From the NCBI GenBank assembly GCA_964487555.1, contig CAZART010000027.1, forward strand, positions 1 through 48,087: DNA of 48,087 nt. The letters run 5' to 3'. The translations under genes were made by a program, and so were the position numbers. The stretch is from CAZART01 sp964487555 (GTDB lineage: Bacteria > Bacteroidota > Rhodothermia > Rhodothermales > VXPQ01). Under the pieces are notes generated by a model. It worked only from the letters and a program-made list of their open reading frames with translations. It had not been told where the DNA came from and ran no database searches. Of this stretch, positions 33,833 to 41,944 are shown piece after piece (within the stretch, counting starts at the first letter, position 1; each line of letters opens with the position of its first letter).

Positions 33833-34340
33833 GCATCAAGGGATGCCGGTGCGGACGTTTCGAGAGGGTTCCTCTTCCTACGGGCGCACACCCCGAGCAT
33901 CGATCATTGTACTTTGCGGGAGAGTAAGCGGACCGGGCCCTTGCACAAGAAAAATATTTCGATATGCTATAGGGAGTTCGAGCTTCGAATGCTCGCTACA
34001 TCACGCAGTCTGCACAAAGACACTCGGCGGGATCTTCCGGCAGCCGTCCCTCCGTTAGCGTCGTATCCGAACAGACCGCTGCTCGGACGAACGCTCTAGA
34101 GCTGCGATGGCCGGCTCCGCCGAGCCGCTCTGCGATCGATCAGGACGAAGAGGCGATCGCCTATGAATGCGACCAGGGAGATGAGATACGGAAAAGGCAT
34201 TGATTCATCCGAAAATAGGATGTCGGCGAAGCATCTCCGGGTATCATTTCCGAGATTGTACGGACCAAAGAAGGGCACGAAGCCGGCGTCTAGCCGGCTC
34301 CGTCGCAGTTGGACAAAGGCTATGAATTTGAGCGGGAACG
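33833..34340. other. Intergenic gap of about 500 bases, no gene seen
   Basis: Short frames on both strands have no family resemblance; a 60-codon minus-strand frame (34096-34278) contains a hydrophobic patch (YLISLVAFIGDRLFVLI) but nothing else to support it. A perfect short inverted repeat, AGCCGGC (34281-34287) and GCCGGCT (34293-34299), lies 42 bases before the phosphatase fusion and lacks a T run, so it could be an operator rather than a terminator. I identified no clear promoter and no convincing Pho-box-like direct repeats. Confidence 0.5.
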
Positions 34341-36620
34341 ATGAATCATAGAAAGCTGGCCGGATTTCTTCTCAGTTTATTTCTGGGCGGTTTCTACGTG
34401 GCCTCAGGCCGTGCTCAGTCCATCGGCGCGGAAGTCGAGCGCCCGCACAACGTCATTCTTTTCGTCTCCGACGGCGGCGGACCGGCCAGCTTCACTCTCG
34501 CGCGGGACTACGTTCGCTGGAAGGAGGGACGCGAGGCGCTCGTCTTCGACAGTCTGCTGGTCGGCGCGATTCGAACCTTCTCGTCCGACAGCCGGGTCAC
34601 GGACTCGGCCGCCGGTGCGACGGCCTTCTCGGCGGGGGTGAAGACGTATAACGGCGCTATTGCGGTCGACGCCGACAGGCGGCCGGTCGGCACCATCCTC
34701 GAAGGCGCGGAGCGCAAGCGAATGGCCACCGGCCTGGTGGCAACGAGCCGATTTACGCACGCCACACCCGCCTGTTTTGCCGCGCACGTCACCGGGCGGT
34801 GGATGGAAAACGAGATAGCGAGTCAGATGCTCGTCAGCGGCGTCGACGTGCTGATGGGCGGGGGGCGGCGCCATCTTCTCCCCGACAGCGCCTCCGCCTC
34901 GTCGTCGCTGCGAGCGGCCGGAACGCTCGGGGTCCGTACCGACGGACGCGATCTGATCTCCGAGGCGCGCAGCGATGGATATCACATCGTAAGCAGCCGT
35001 GACGAGCTCATGCAGGCCTCCGAGATCCCGCTCCTGGCGACGTTTTCGATGAGCCAGATGGACTACGAGGTGGATCGCGATCCGGCCGTGCAGCCGAGCC
35101 TGGCGGAAATGACCGAGCGCGCGATCGAGCTGCTGGAGAACGCCTCGGACGAGGGATTCTTCCTTATGGTCGAGGGCAGCCGCATCGACCATGCTGCGCA
35201 CGCCAACGATGCGGCCGGGCACCTGCATGACCTGCTGGCCTACGAAGAGGCGCTTGCCGTTGCGCTCGATTACAGCCGCCGTAACGGCCGTACGCTCGTG
35301 GTTGCCACATCCGATCACGAAACCGGCGGCCTCACCGTCGGGCGTGACGGCGAGTACGCCTGGTATCCGGAGGTGGTCGACGTCGTCACAGCCACGCACG
35401 ATAAGATGATCGAGGCGATCCGGGCGCAGCCCGACGAAGCTGCCGCCGTTTTCCAGCGCATGGCGGGCGTCGACAGCCTCATCGCCGAGGAGCGGGGCTT
35501 GCTCGCAACGGCTGCCGGATCCGCCGAGGTGGGCCAATCGTGGTGGGCTCGTATGAACGGGGTACTTGCCGAGATCATCGGAAAGCGCGCCCTTCTCGGA
35601 TGGACCTCCGGAGGGCACACGGCCGTCGACGTCAATGTCTACGCCTACGGGCCCGGGCATGAACACTTTGAAGGGAATCGAGACAACACGCACATCGGTC
35701 TGGAGCTCGCCGACTTGATGGGCCTCGATCTGCAGGCAATCACCGCGGAGGTACGGCGGCCGCTCGAGGTGAGCCCGAATTTTGAGATTGTCGGCCACCG
35801 CGGCGCGCGGGGACTCCTGCCGGAGAACTCCATTCCGAGTTTCCGCCGCGCGCTGGAGCTGGGAGTGAACACCCTCGAAATCGACGTCGTTGTCACGAAA
35901 GACGAACAGGTCGTCGTCTCGCACGAGCCCTGGATGCATCACACGATCTGCGCGACCTCGGAAGGGGCGCCCATCACGCAGACCGAAGCGCGGTCCTTCA
36001 ACATTTACCAGATGACCTATGACGAGGTCGCCGGCTTCGACTGCGGAACACGCGGACACGTCGATTTCCCCGAGCAGGAGACGCAGGCGGTGCACAAGCC
36101 GCTCCTGAGCGAGGTCATCGAGATGGGTGAGGACTTCACCCGGTCCACCGGACGCACGCCGCCCTGGTACAACATCGAAATCAAAGCCAATCCGGAGTGG
36201 GACGGCACGTTCACGCCGGCGCCGGAAGAATTCATGCCGCTCGTGCATGACGTGTTGGCCGAGGCGGGTGTGAAGGACCGCGCGATCATCCAATCCTTCG
36301 ATCCCCGTCCGCTGCGCGTAATGCACCAGCTGGATCCGTCACTGCGGTACGCCCTGCTCGTGGGCCGCGGCGACGAGGATACGCTCGCCGAAAACATCGA
36401 CGATCTCGGATTCGTGCCGTACAGCTACAACCCGAACTATCACCTGGTCGATGAGGAGCTGATCGAGGCGGCGCGCCGGCGCGGGATGGAGGTCGTTCCC
36501 TGGACGGTCAACAGCATCGCAGACATGCGACGCCTCATGGCACTGGGTGTAGACGGCCTGATCACCGACTACCCCGATCGCGCCCGGCATGTCCTTCGAC
36601 GCCAGCACTCCTCGAACTGA
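34341..36620 (+). CDS. Exported alkaline phosphatase-glycerophosphodiester phosphodiesterase fusion
   Basis: A 759-residue bifunctional protein with a signal peptide (MNHRKLAGFLLSLFLGGFYV, cleavage after GRAQ). Residues 35-470 are a PhoA-type alkaline phosphatase: metal ligand Asp44 in FVSDGGGPAS, nucleophile Ser89 in VTDSAAGATAFSAG, D325-H326-E327 in SDHETGG, and the late ligand in TSGGHTAVD. Residues 480-759 are a GDPD barrel: GHRGARGLLPENSIPSFRRA with His486, LEIDVVVTKDEQVVVSHEP, YNIEIKA, IQSFDPRPLR and VPWTVNS. All usual catalytic residues are present in both halves. The GDPD would cut glycerophosphodiesters to glycerol-3-phosphate and an alcohol; the phosphatase would release phosphate and glycerol. 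Glycerol kinase follows 53 bases downstream, which fits. Confidence 0.93.
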   Translation: MNHRKLAGFLLSLFLGGFYVASGRAQSIGAEVERPHNVILFVSDGGGPASFTLARDYVRWKEGREALVFDSLLVGAIRTFSSDSRVTDSAAGATAFSAGVKTYNGAIAVDADRRPVGTILEGAERKRMATGLVATSRFTHATPACFAAHVTGRWMENEIASQMLVSGVDVLMGGGRRHLLPDSASASSSLRAAGTLGVRTDGRDLISEARSDGYHIVSSRDELMQASEIPLLATFSMSQMDYEVDRDPAVQPSLAEMTERAIELLENASDEGFFLMVEGSRIDHAAHANDAAGHLHDLLAYEEALAVALDYSRRNGRTLVVATSDHETGGLTVGRDGEYAWYPEVVDVVTATHDKMIEAIRAQPDEAAAVFQRMAGVDSLIAEERGLLATAAGSAEVGQSWWARMNGVLAEIIGKRALLGWTSGGHTAVDVNVYAYGPGHEHFEGNRDNTHIGLELADLMGLDLQAITAEVRRPLEVSPNFEIVGHRGARGLLPENSIPSFRRALELGVNTLEIDVVVTKDEQVVVSHEPWMHHTICATSEGAPITQTEARSFNIYQMTYDEVAGFDCGTRGHVDFPEQETQAVHKPLLSEVIEMGEDFTRSTGRTPPWYNIEIKANPEWDGTFTPAPEEFMPLVHDVLAEAGVKDRAIIQSFDPRPLRVMHQLDPSLRYALLVGRGDEDTLAENIDDLGFVPYSYNPNYHLVDEELIEAARRRGMEVVPWTVNSIADMRRLMALGVDGLITDYPDRARHVLRRQHSSN

Positions 36621-36673
36621 GGAGTTTTCTTTGTTTATGCTCGCTCACCCATTCGCAACTACAAAAGGAAGCT

Positions 36674-38167
36674 ATGCCCTATATCCTTGCCTTTGACCAG
36701 GGTACCACCAGCTCACGCGCCATCGTCTTCGACCACCAGGGAAAGATCAAGGCCGTAGCCCAGAAGGAGTTCGAGCAGATCTTCCCGCGGCCCGGATGGG
36801 TCGAGCATGATCCTAACGAAATCTGGTCCTCCCAGTCCGGCGTTGCGGCGGAGGCAGTCAGTCGCGCCGGGGCCGTGGCCAAAGACATTGCGGCGATCGG
36901 CATCACCAATCAGCGGGAGACCACGATTGTTTGGGACCGCGAGACCGGGGAGCCTGTCTATAATGCGATCGTGTGGCAGGATCGCCGCACCGCCGGCATC
37001 TGCGATCGTTTGAAGGAGAACGACCACGAGCCGTCCATCAAGAAAAAGACAGGACTCATCATCGACGCCTATTTCTCGGGCACGAAGGTGCAGTGGATCC
37101 TGGACAATGTCGAAGGCGCCCGCGAAAAGGCGGACGCGGGACGACTGGCCTTCGGCACCGTTGACAGCTGGCTCGTGTGGAAGCTGACCGGCGGTCGGCA
37201 GCACATTACCGACGTGACGAACGCCGCCCGTACGCTTCTCTACGACATTCATGCAGGGCAGTGGGACGATGAGCTGCTCGAGCTGCTTCGTGTGCCGCGC
37301 TCGATGCTTCCCGAGGTGCGATCCTCGAGTGAGGTCTACGGGCACACCGGCGAGGAGATGTTTGCGGCGCCCATTCCGATCGCCGGCATTGCGGGCGACC
37401 AGCAGGCGGCGCTTTTCGGCCAGCAGTGCATCAAGCGTGGCATGGTGAAGAACACCTACGGCACCGGCTGCTTCGTCGTGATGAACACGGGCGAAAAAGC
37501 TGTGGCGTCTGAGAACGACCTCCTTACGACGATCGCGTGGAAAATCGGCGATCGCGTCGAGTATGCCCTCGAAGGCAGCATCTTCATCGCCGGCGCGGTG
37601 GTCCAGTGGCTCCGCGACGGGCTGGGGCTCATAGATTCGGCGGCCGAGGTAGAGGCGCTTGCCCGTTCCGTAGACGACAACGGCGGCGTTTTTCTTGTGC
37701 CTGCTTTTGCTGGACTGGGGGCGCCTCACTGGGATCCATACGCCCGCGGCACGATCGTGGGCATTACCCGGGGCACGACGGCAGGGCACTTCGCCCGCGC
37801 CGCGCTCGAAGGTATCGTCTACCAGGTGGCCGACGTTCTTGACGCCATGAAGGCCGATTCGGGTCTGGATGTGCTCGAGTTGCGCGTCGACGGGGGGGCC
37901 GCGGTTAACGATCTGCTGCTCCAGCTTCAGTCCGATATGATCGGCACTCCGGTGGTTCGACCGGAGGTCCTAGAGACGACGGCGCTCGGCGCCGCCTACC
38001 TGGCCGGCCTCGCGGTTGGATTCTGGGACAGCGAGGAGGAGATCGCCCATCAGTGGTTGGCTGATCGCACGTTCGAGCCCGAAATGAATGCCGACACTGC
38101 TGAGGCGATGCGCGAGGGTTGGGGCCGCGCCCTCGAGCGAGCCAAGAGATGGGAAGAGCCCGAATAG
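36674..38167 (+). CDS. glpK: Glycerol kinase
   Basis: Phosphorylates glycerol to glycerol-3-phosphate. The 497-residue FGGY kinase has the ATP/glycerol signature FDQGTTSSRAIVFDHQGK at its start, PGWVEHDPNEIW, ITNQRETTIVWDRETG, DSWLVWKLTGGRQHITDVTN, AGIAGDQQAALFGQ, KNTYGTGCFVVMNTGEK and the C-terminal RVDGGAAVNDLLLQLQSDMI. The length equals that of well-studied GlpKs. AGGAAG a few bases before the ATG is a good ribosome site for this genome. There is no glpF or glpD beside it; instead it is flanked by two exported phosphatases, suggesting that it captures glycerol released in the periplasm. The next gene starts 20 bases after its stop. Confidence 0.97.
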   Translation: MPYILAFDQGTTSSRAIVFDHQGKIKAVAQKEFEQIFPRPGWVEHDPNEIWSSQSGVAAEAVSRAGAVAKDIAAIGITNQRETTIVWDRETGEPVYNAIVWQDRRTAGICDRLKENDHEPSIKKKTGLIIDAYFSGTKVQWILDNVEGAREKADAGRLAFGTVDSWLVWKLTGGRQHITDVTNAARTLLYDIHAGQWDDELLELLRVPRSMLPEVRSSSEVYGHTGEEMFAAPIPIAGIAGDQQAALFGQQCIKRGMVKNTYGTGCFVVMNTGEKAVASENDLLTTIAWKIGDRVEYALEGSIFIAGAVVQWLRDGLGLIDSAAEVEALARSVDDNGGVFLVPAFAGLGAPHWDPYARGTIVGITRGTTAGHFARAALEGIVYQVADVLDAMKADSGLDVLELRVDGGAAVNDLLLQLQSDMIGTPVVRPEVLETTALGAAYLAGLAVGFWDSEEEIAHQWLADRTFEPEMNADTAEAMREGWGRALERAKRWEEPE

Positions 38168-38187
38168 TCCCAGACAGAGATGATGGC

Positions 38188-39642
38188 GTGCATACGATAG
38201 CGAGACAGCCGTGCTCCTTGAAGGGCACGGCACATTCGACACATCAGCCGTTCCGGCATGGGTTCCTGCCACCGCCGTTTCGCATCGCGATCCTGATGGC
38301 GATGCTCGTAACGCTCTCCGATGCGCAGGGGCAGAGCCGTCACGGTACGCCGCGCTTAATGCAAGGTCCTCTGATCGGTTCGGTGACACCGACGTCCGCC
38401 CTCATCTGGACGCGTGCGAGCGGGTCTTTTCCCGTCCTCATTGAATACGCGACCGACAAGGACATGGCTGGCGCACAGAAAAGCCCGGCGATCGAGGCAA
38501 CCAGCGAGGACGATTACGTGGCCATCCTCCATCTCGACGATCTGCGTCCGAATACACGCTACTACTACAAGGTGCATGTAGACGGCCGCGAGGCGAACTA
38601 CCTGGCGACCATCCAGCCGTTCGAATTTAAGACAGCACCGGCGGATCGTGCGCGGTTTTCCGTTGGATTCGGTTCTTGCCCTCGCTTTCAGGAAGATGCC
38701 GTACAGCCGATCTGGAACCACGTGCAGCGCCACGACCCTGACCTGTTCTTCTGGGTGGGGGACAATATCTATGGCGATGCCCTCGATCCGGAAATCCTCG
38801 CCGAAGAGTACAGACGGCAGCGTACGGTGGAGAATCTCCTTCCCGTCATCCGCACGACCCCGCAGCTCGCGACGTGGGACGACCACGACTACGGTCTGAA
38901 CGATCATGACAGAACGAATCCTATAAAGGACGCAGCACTAACTCAGTTCAACCGATATTGGGCCAACCCGGCGGCCGGGCTCCCGGACGTACCGGGTGTC
39001 TTCTTTAGCTACCATTACGGCGGCGTGGATTTCTTCTTCCTTGATGATCGCTACCACCGCGACCCGAACGCCGATCCCGACACGCCCGAGAAGACGATGC
39101 TCGGAGAAGGTCAGATGCAGTGGCTCCGGCAGGGGCTGCTCGAGAGCGACGCGCCGTTCAAAGTACTAATCTCCGGCAGCGGTTGGTCGACGGCGAAAGG
39201 ACCTGGAGGAGATTCCTGGGCTTCCTATGTGCACGAGCGTGACTCCCTCTTTGGATTTATCGTCCGCGAAGAGATCGAAGGTGTGGTCCTGTTGTCGGGC
39301 GACACGCACGTCGGCGAGCTAAACGCTATCCCGTGGTCGGAACGCGGCGGCTACGATTTCTATGATCTGGTTAGCTCGCCGCTTGCCCAGACGCCAGGCG
39401 CCAGTTGGCTGAACCGAAGCCCTGAAATCCGAATCCGGCCGGTTTTCTTTGCAAGTCCGAACTTCGGACTCCTTGAGTTCAACTTGACTGAGGACGACCC
39501 CTACGTACGTTTTAATTTGGTCGGGACCGACGGCCGCCTTGTTTGGGCTCCTTTCGTCCTTCGAGCGAGCGAACTGAAGAATGGTGTGGAGTCCTGGTCG
39601 GAGAAAATCTCTCCGATCGAGCGAAGACGGCTCACGCGTTGA
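38188..39642 (+). CDS. PhoD-like alkaline phosphatase/phosphodiesterase
   Basis: A roughly 484-residue exported metallophosphoesterase of the PhoD family. An N-terminal Fn3-like domain (GPLIGSVTPTSALIWTRASG, through NTRYYYKVHVDGRE) precedes the catalytic domain, with FSVGFGSCPRF, DLFFWVGDNIYGDALD, TWDDHDYGLNDHD, VDFFFLDDRYHRD and VVLLSGDTHVGELNAI supplying the metal-binding Asp, Asn and His residues. PhoD enzymes are Ca/Fe-dependent and hydrolyse phosphomonoesters and diesters outside the cytoplasm. The start is uncertain: I use GTG 38188 because it clears glpK and leads to the hydrophobic IAILMAMLVTLSDAQGQ signal region; in-frame ATGs at 38119 and 38149 lie inside glpK. Cotranscription with glpK and the phosphatase fusion is likely. 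Confidence 0.88.
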   Translation: MHTIARQPCSLKGTAHSTHQPFRHGFLPPPFRIAILMAMLVTLSDAQGQSRHGTPRLMQGPLIGSVTPTSALIWTRASGSFPVLIEYATDKDMAGAQKSPAIEATSEDDYVAILHLDDLRPNTRYYYKVHVDGREANYLATIQPFEFKTAPADRARFSVGFGSCPRFQEDAVQPIWNHVQRHDPDLFFWVGDNIYGDALDPEILAEEYRRQRTVENLLPVIRTTPQLATWDDHDYGLNDHDRTNPIKDAALTQFNRYWANPAAGLPDVPGVFFSYHYGGVDFFFLDDRYHRDPNADPDTPEKTMLGEGQMQWLRQGLLESDAPFKVLISGSGWSTAKGPGGDSWASYVHERDSLFGFIVREEIEGVVLLSGDTHVGELNAIPWSERGGYDFYDLVSSPLAQTPGASWLNRSPEIRIRPVFFASPNFGLLEFNLTEDDPYVRFNLVGTDGRLVWAPFVLRASELKNGVESWSEKISPIERRRLTR

Positions 39643-39775
39643 CGATGCCGGACCGGTCCAGGACCGATTTCGTCGCTGACCGATCCGCAAAATTCCGACG
39701 AATGCGAGCCAAAAGACTCCGGCAAGGGGCGTAGTTTTTCGCATGGTTTCGACGACACGAACCTAACGGAAATCC

Positions 39776-41188
39776 ATGGGCGATACGACACAGTTTACCA
39801 GTGCGAGTAATGCCGTGACGCTTCGCCTCCGGCTCGAGAACCGCCCGGGCACCCTCGCCAAGGCGACGTCGGCCATAGGGGAAGCGGGCGGCAACATCGG
39901 TTCGATTGATATCGTCGGCGTGGAACGAGACCACCTTGTCCGCGACATCACGATCAATACGGCCGGAGAGGAGCACGTCCGGAGCATTTCCGAGCGCCTT
40001 TCGGCGATCGACGGAGTGGAAGTCGTCGAACTGTCGGATCGAACCTTTACTCTGCATGCCGGTGGGAAAATCGAAGTGCGGAGTAAGACGCGGATTCGGA
40101 CGCGCGATCAACTTTCGATGGCCTACACGCCCGGTGTCGCACGCGTGTGTACGGCGATTCAGAACGAGCAGGACCGCGTCTACGACTTAACGATCAAGGG
40201 AAATACCGTCGCCGTCGTTACAGATGGAACGGCCGTACTCGGCCTCGGAGACATCGGTCCGGAAGCAGCCATCCCCGTGATGGAGGGGAAGGCGCAGCTC
40301 TTCAGAGAGTTCGGCGGCATCAATGCCTTTCCAATCTGTCTCGCTACCACAAACGTCGATGAGATCGTCGAAACGGTGTGCCGCATCGCGCCCGTCTTCG
40401 GAGGGATCAATCTCGAGGACATTTCGGCGCCGCGGTGCTTCGCGATCGAACGGCGACTAAAGAAAATGCTCGACATTCCCGTTTTCCACGACGATCAGCA
40501 CGGCACGGCCGTCGTTACGACCGCCGCGCTCATCAACGCGCTCCACCTGGTCGGAAAAAAGCCCGAAGATCTCCGCGTCGTAATCGTAGGGACCGGTGCG
40601 GCCGGCACGGCCTGCACGGAGATGTTCCTGCATCTTGGCGTGAAAAATGTGATCGGATTCGATCGCCATGGCGCCATCTCGGACAAGCGAGATGACCTGA
40701 ACGATGAAAAACGCCGTTTTGCCGCGTTGACGAATCCCGACCGTGAGACCGGCGCCCTCAAAGACCTCATAGCCGGCGCCGACGTCTTCGTGGGCGTATC
40801 GGGCCCCGGCGTTCTGGACGTACACGACGTTAAGAAGATGGCGAGAGATCCTATCGTGTTTGCGATGGCAAATCCGGAACCTGAAATCCGACCGGAAGAC
40901 GCCCAGGGCTACGTCGCCGTTATGGCTACGGGTCGAAGCGATTATCCAAACCAGATCAATAATGTGCTCTGCTTTCCGGGCATATTTAGAGGTGCACTCG
41001 CCTGCAGGGCCAGCGACATAAACGAAGAGATGAAGCTCGCCGCCGCTTATGCGATTGCAGAAACATGCGAGCCGGCTGCGCTATCAGCGGAATACATTGT
41101 CCCCAGCGTGTTCGACAAATCCGTGGCTGAACGCGTTAGTGGAGCGGTCGAAACGGCCGCGCGCCGAACGGGCGTGTGCCGGCATTAA
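39776..41188 (+). CDS. Malic enzyme with N-terminal ACT domain
   Basis: Oxidatively decarboxylates malate to pyruvate with NAD(P)+. Residues 13-90 form an ACT domain (VTLRLRLENRPGTLAKATSA, GGNIGSIDIVGVERDH), a regulatory module that normally binds an amino acid. The malic enzyme core follows: SMAYTPGVARVC with the catalytic Tyr, KGNTVAVVTDGTAVLGLGDI, PVMEGKAQLFREFGGINAFP with the catalytic Lys, NLEDISAPRCF and HDDQHGTAVVTTAALINAL for metal, then the nucleotide site VVIVGTGAAGTACTEMF and MANPEPEIRPEDA. At 470 residues it has no C-terminal phosphotransacetylase-like domain. ACT-malic enzyme fusions occur in several phyla; the ligand is not established. It stands 133 bases after the PhoD-like gene, probably as its own unit. 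Confidence 0.93.
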   Translation: MGDTTQFTSASNAVTLRLRLENRPGTLAKATSAIGEAGGNIGSIDIVGVERDHLVRDITINTAGEEHVRSISERLSAIDGVEVVELSDRTFTLHAGGKIEVRSKTRIRTRDQLSMAYTPGVARVCTAIQNEQDRVYDLTIKGNTVAVVTDGTAVLGLGDIGPEAAIPVMEGKAQLFREFGGINAFPICLATTNVDEIVETVCRIAPVFGGINLEDISAPRCFAIERRLKKMLDIPVFHDDQHGTAVVTTAALINALHLVGKKPEDLRVVIVGTGAAGTACTEMFLHLGVKNVIGFDRHGAISDKRDDLNDEKRRFAALTNPDRETGALKDLIAGADVFVGVSGPGVLDVHDVKKMARDPIVFAMANPEPEIRPEDAQGYVAVMATGRSDYPNQINNVLCFPGIFRGALACRASDINEEMKLAAAYAIAETCEPAALSAEYIVPSVFDKSVAERVSGAVETAARRTGVCRH

Positions 41189-41234
41189 ACCGGCGCGTAC
41201 CGCCATATTCGTATCGCTATTTATGCCTTGATTA

Positions 41235-41265
41235 TTTGACGCACGCTGTTCCGTGATGTACCTTG
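41235..41265 (+). promoter_or_regulatory. Candidate promoter of the NTF2-like lipoprotein gene
   Basis: TTTG (41235-41238, extending to TTTGAC) is followed after 20 bases by TACCTTG (41259-41265), 46 bases before the ATG at 41312. Spacing and sequence are close to the Bacteroidota TTTG / TAnnTTTG pattern. This is the cleanest promoter-like site in the window, but still inference. Confidence 0.45.
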
Positions 41266-41311
41266 CGGCCGTTTCACCCCCAACCATTTTACGTGGGATA
41301 CCTGCAAAGCC

Positions 41312-41845
41312 ATGACAAAACTTCTTTTTGGTGCGACCCTGTGCGCTGCATTTCTTCTAACCAGTTGCCAACAGCCCCAGACGGGTGTAGACACCGAGGA
41401 AGGCGACGAGCAGACCATGGATTCGCTTCTGACTGCCTATGAGCAGGCATGGGAGAGCGGCGAGGCCTCCAGCTTCGACAACCTACTCGCCTCCGGATTT
41501 ACACGAACCGTCAACGAGGGCGATAGCTACGGCATCGATTCGCTGAAGCAGGTCGCTTCCGGTGAAGGGGCCATCGAAAACATGTCGATCGACCTGATTG
41601 AAACTATCTACGGAGATGACAATGCCGCGGCATCCTGGACGCTTGCGGGAACGGTAGCCGGCGAATCGGTTTCGATCGCGGGTGCCAGCTTTATCACATT
41701 CGAGGATGGGATGATTGCTTCTGAACGGGCCTTCTTCGATACGGCTCCCATTACGGAGGCCTTGATGCAGGCGGAGGGGGACGGTGACGCCGCTTCGGAA
41801 ATGCAGCCCGAAGCAGGGACGGATCCGGACACCACGGATATGTAG
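41312..41845 (+). CDS. Lipoprotein with NTF2/SnoaL-like (DUF4440-type) domain
   Basis: A 177-residue lipoprotein: signal MTKLLFGATLCAAFLLTSC with the lipobox Cys at residue 19. After an acidic linker, residues 36-145 follow the SnoaL/DUF4440 pattern: an opening helix DSLLTAYEQAWESGEASSFD, the typical LLASGFTR, then strands around SIDLIETIYGDDNAAASWTL and GASFITFEDGMIASERAFFD. Such cone-shaped folds bind small ligands or act as enzymes, and no residues identify which. The last 30 residues are acidic and probably disordered. It has its own promoter-like element upstream and a strong terminator downstream, so it is a single-gene unit. The family call is moderate and the function unknown. Confidence 0.8.
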   Translation: MTKLLFGATLCAAFLLTSCQQPQTGVDTEEGDEQTMDSLLTAYEQAWESGEASSFDNLLASGFTRTVNEGDSYGIDSLKQVASGEGAIENMSIDLIETIYGDDNAAASWTLAGTVAGESVSIAGASFITFEDGMIASERAFFDTAPITEALMQAEGDGDAASEMQPEAGTDPDTTDM

Positions 41846-41887
41846 CAACGAGTCCGAATCCCTACTAATAAACCGTACCCGGCAATT

Positions 41888-41922
41888 AAGGGGCGGGCGT
41901 GCTTGCACCCCGCCCCTTTTTT
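41888..41922 (+). terminator. Strong Rho-independent terminator after the NTF2-like lipoprotein gene
   Basis: AAGGGGCGGG (41888-41897) pairs with CCCGCCCCTT (41909-41918), with GTGC/GCAC pairing inside the loop, and six T residues run from 41917 to 41922. It lies between convergent genes and could also slow the aldehyde dehydrogenase transcript, although the minus-strand side has only a short T-rich run. Confidence 0.93.
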
Positions 41923-41944
41923 ACGAAGTGGAAACGGCGCAGAG

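Noticed and set aside
32637..33839. A 400-codon Phe/Gly/Arg-rich minus-strand frame opposite the S1 tail
   Set aside because: It is the complement of GAA/GCC-rich acidic codons and runs through the rpsA terminator.
34281..34299. Hairpin as a terminator upstream of the phosphatase fusion
   Set aside because: No T run on either side, and rpsA already has a clear terminator at 33795-33832.
34404..36326. A 640-codon open frame on the minus strand opposite the phosphatase fusion
   Set aside because: It shadows a protein with clear catalytic motifs on the plus strand; its product is Arg/His/Gly/Val-rich with no domain, as expected from the antisense frame of GC-rich codons.
39650..39659. GGACCGGTCC palindrome after the PhoD-like gene
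   Set aside because: Ten bases, no T run, expected by chance in GC-rich sequence; not strong enough to call a terminator or operator.
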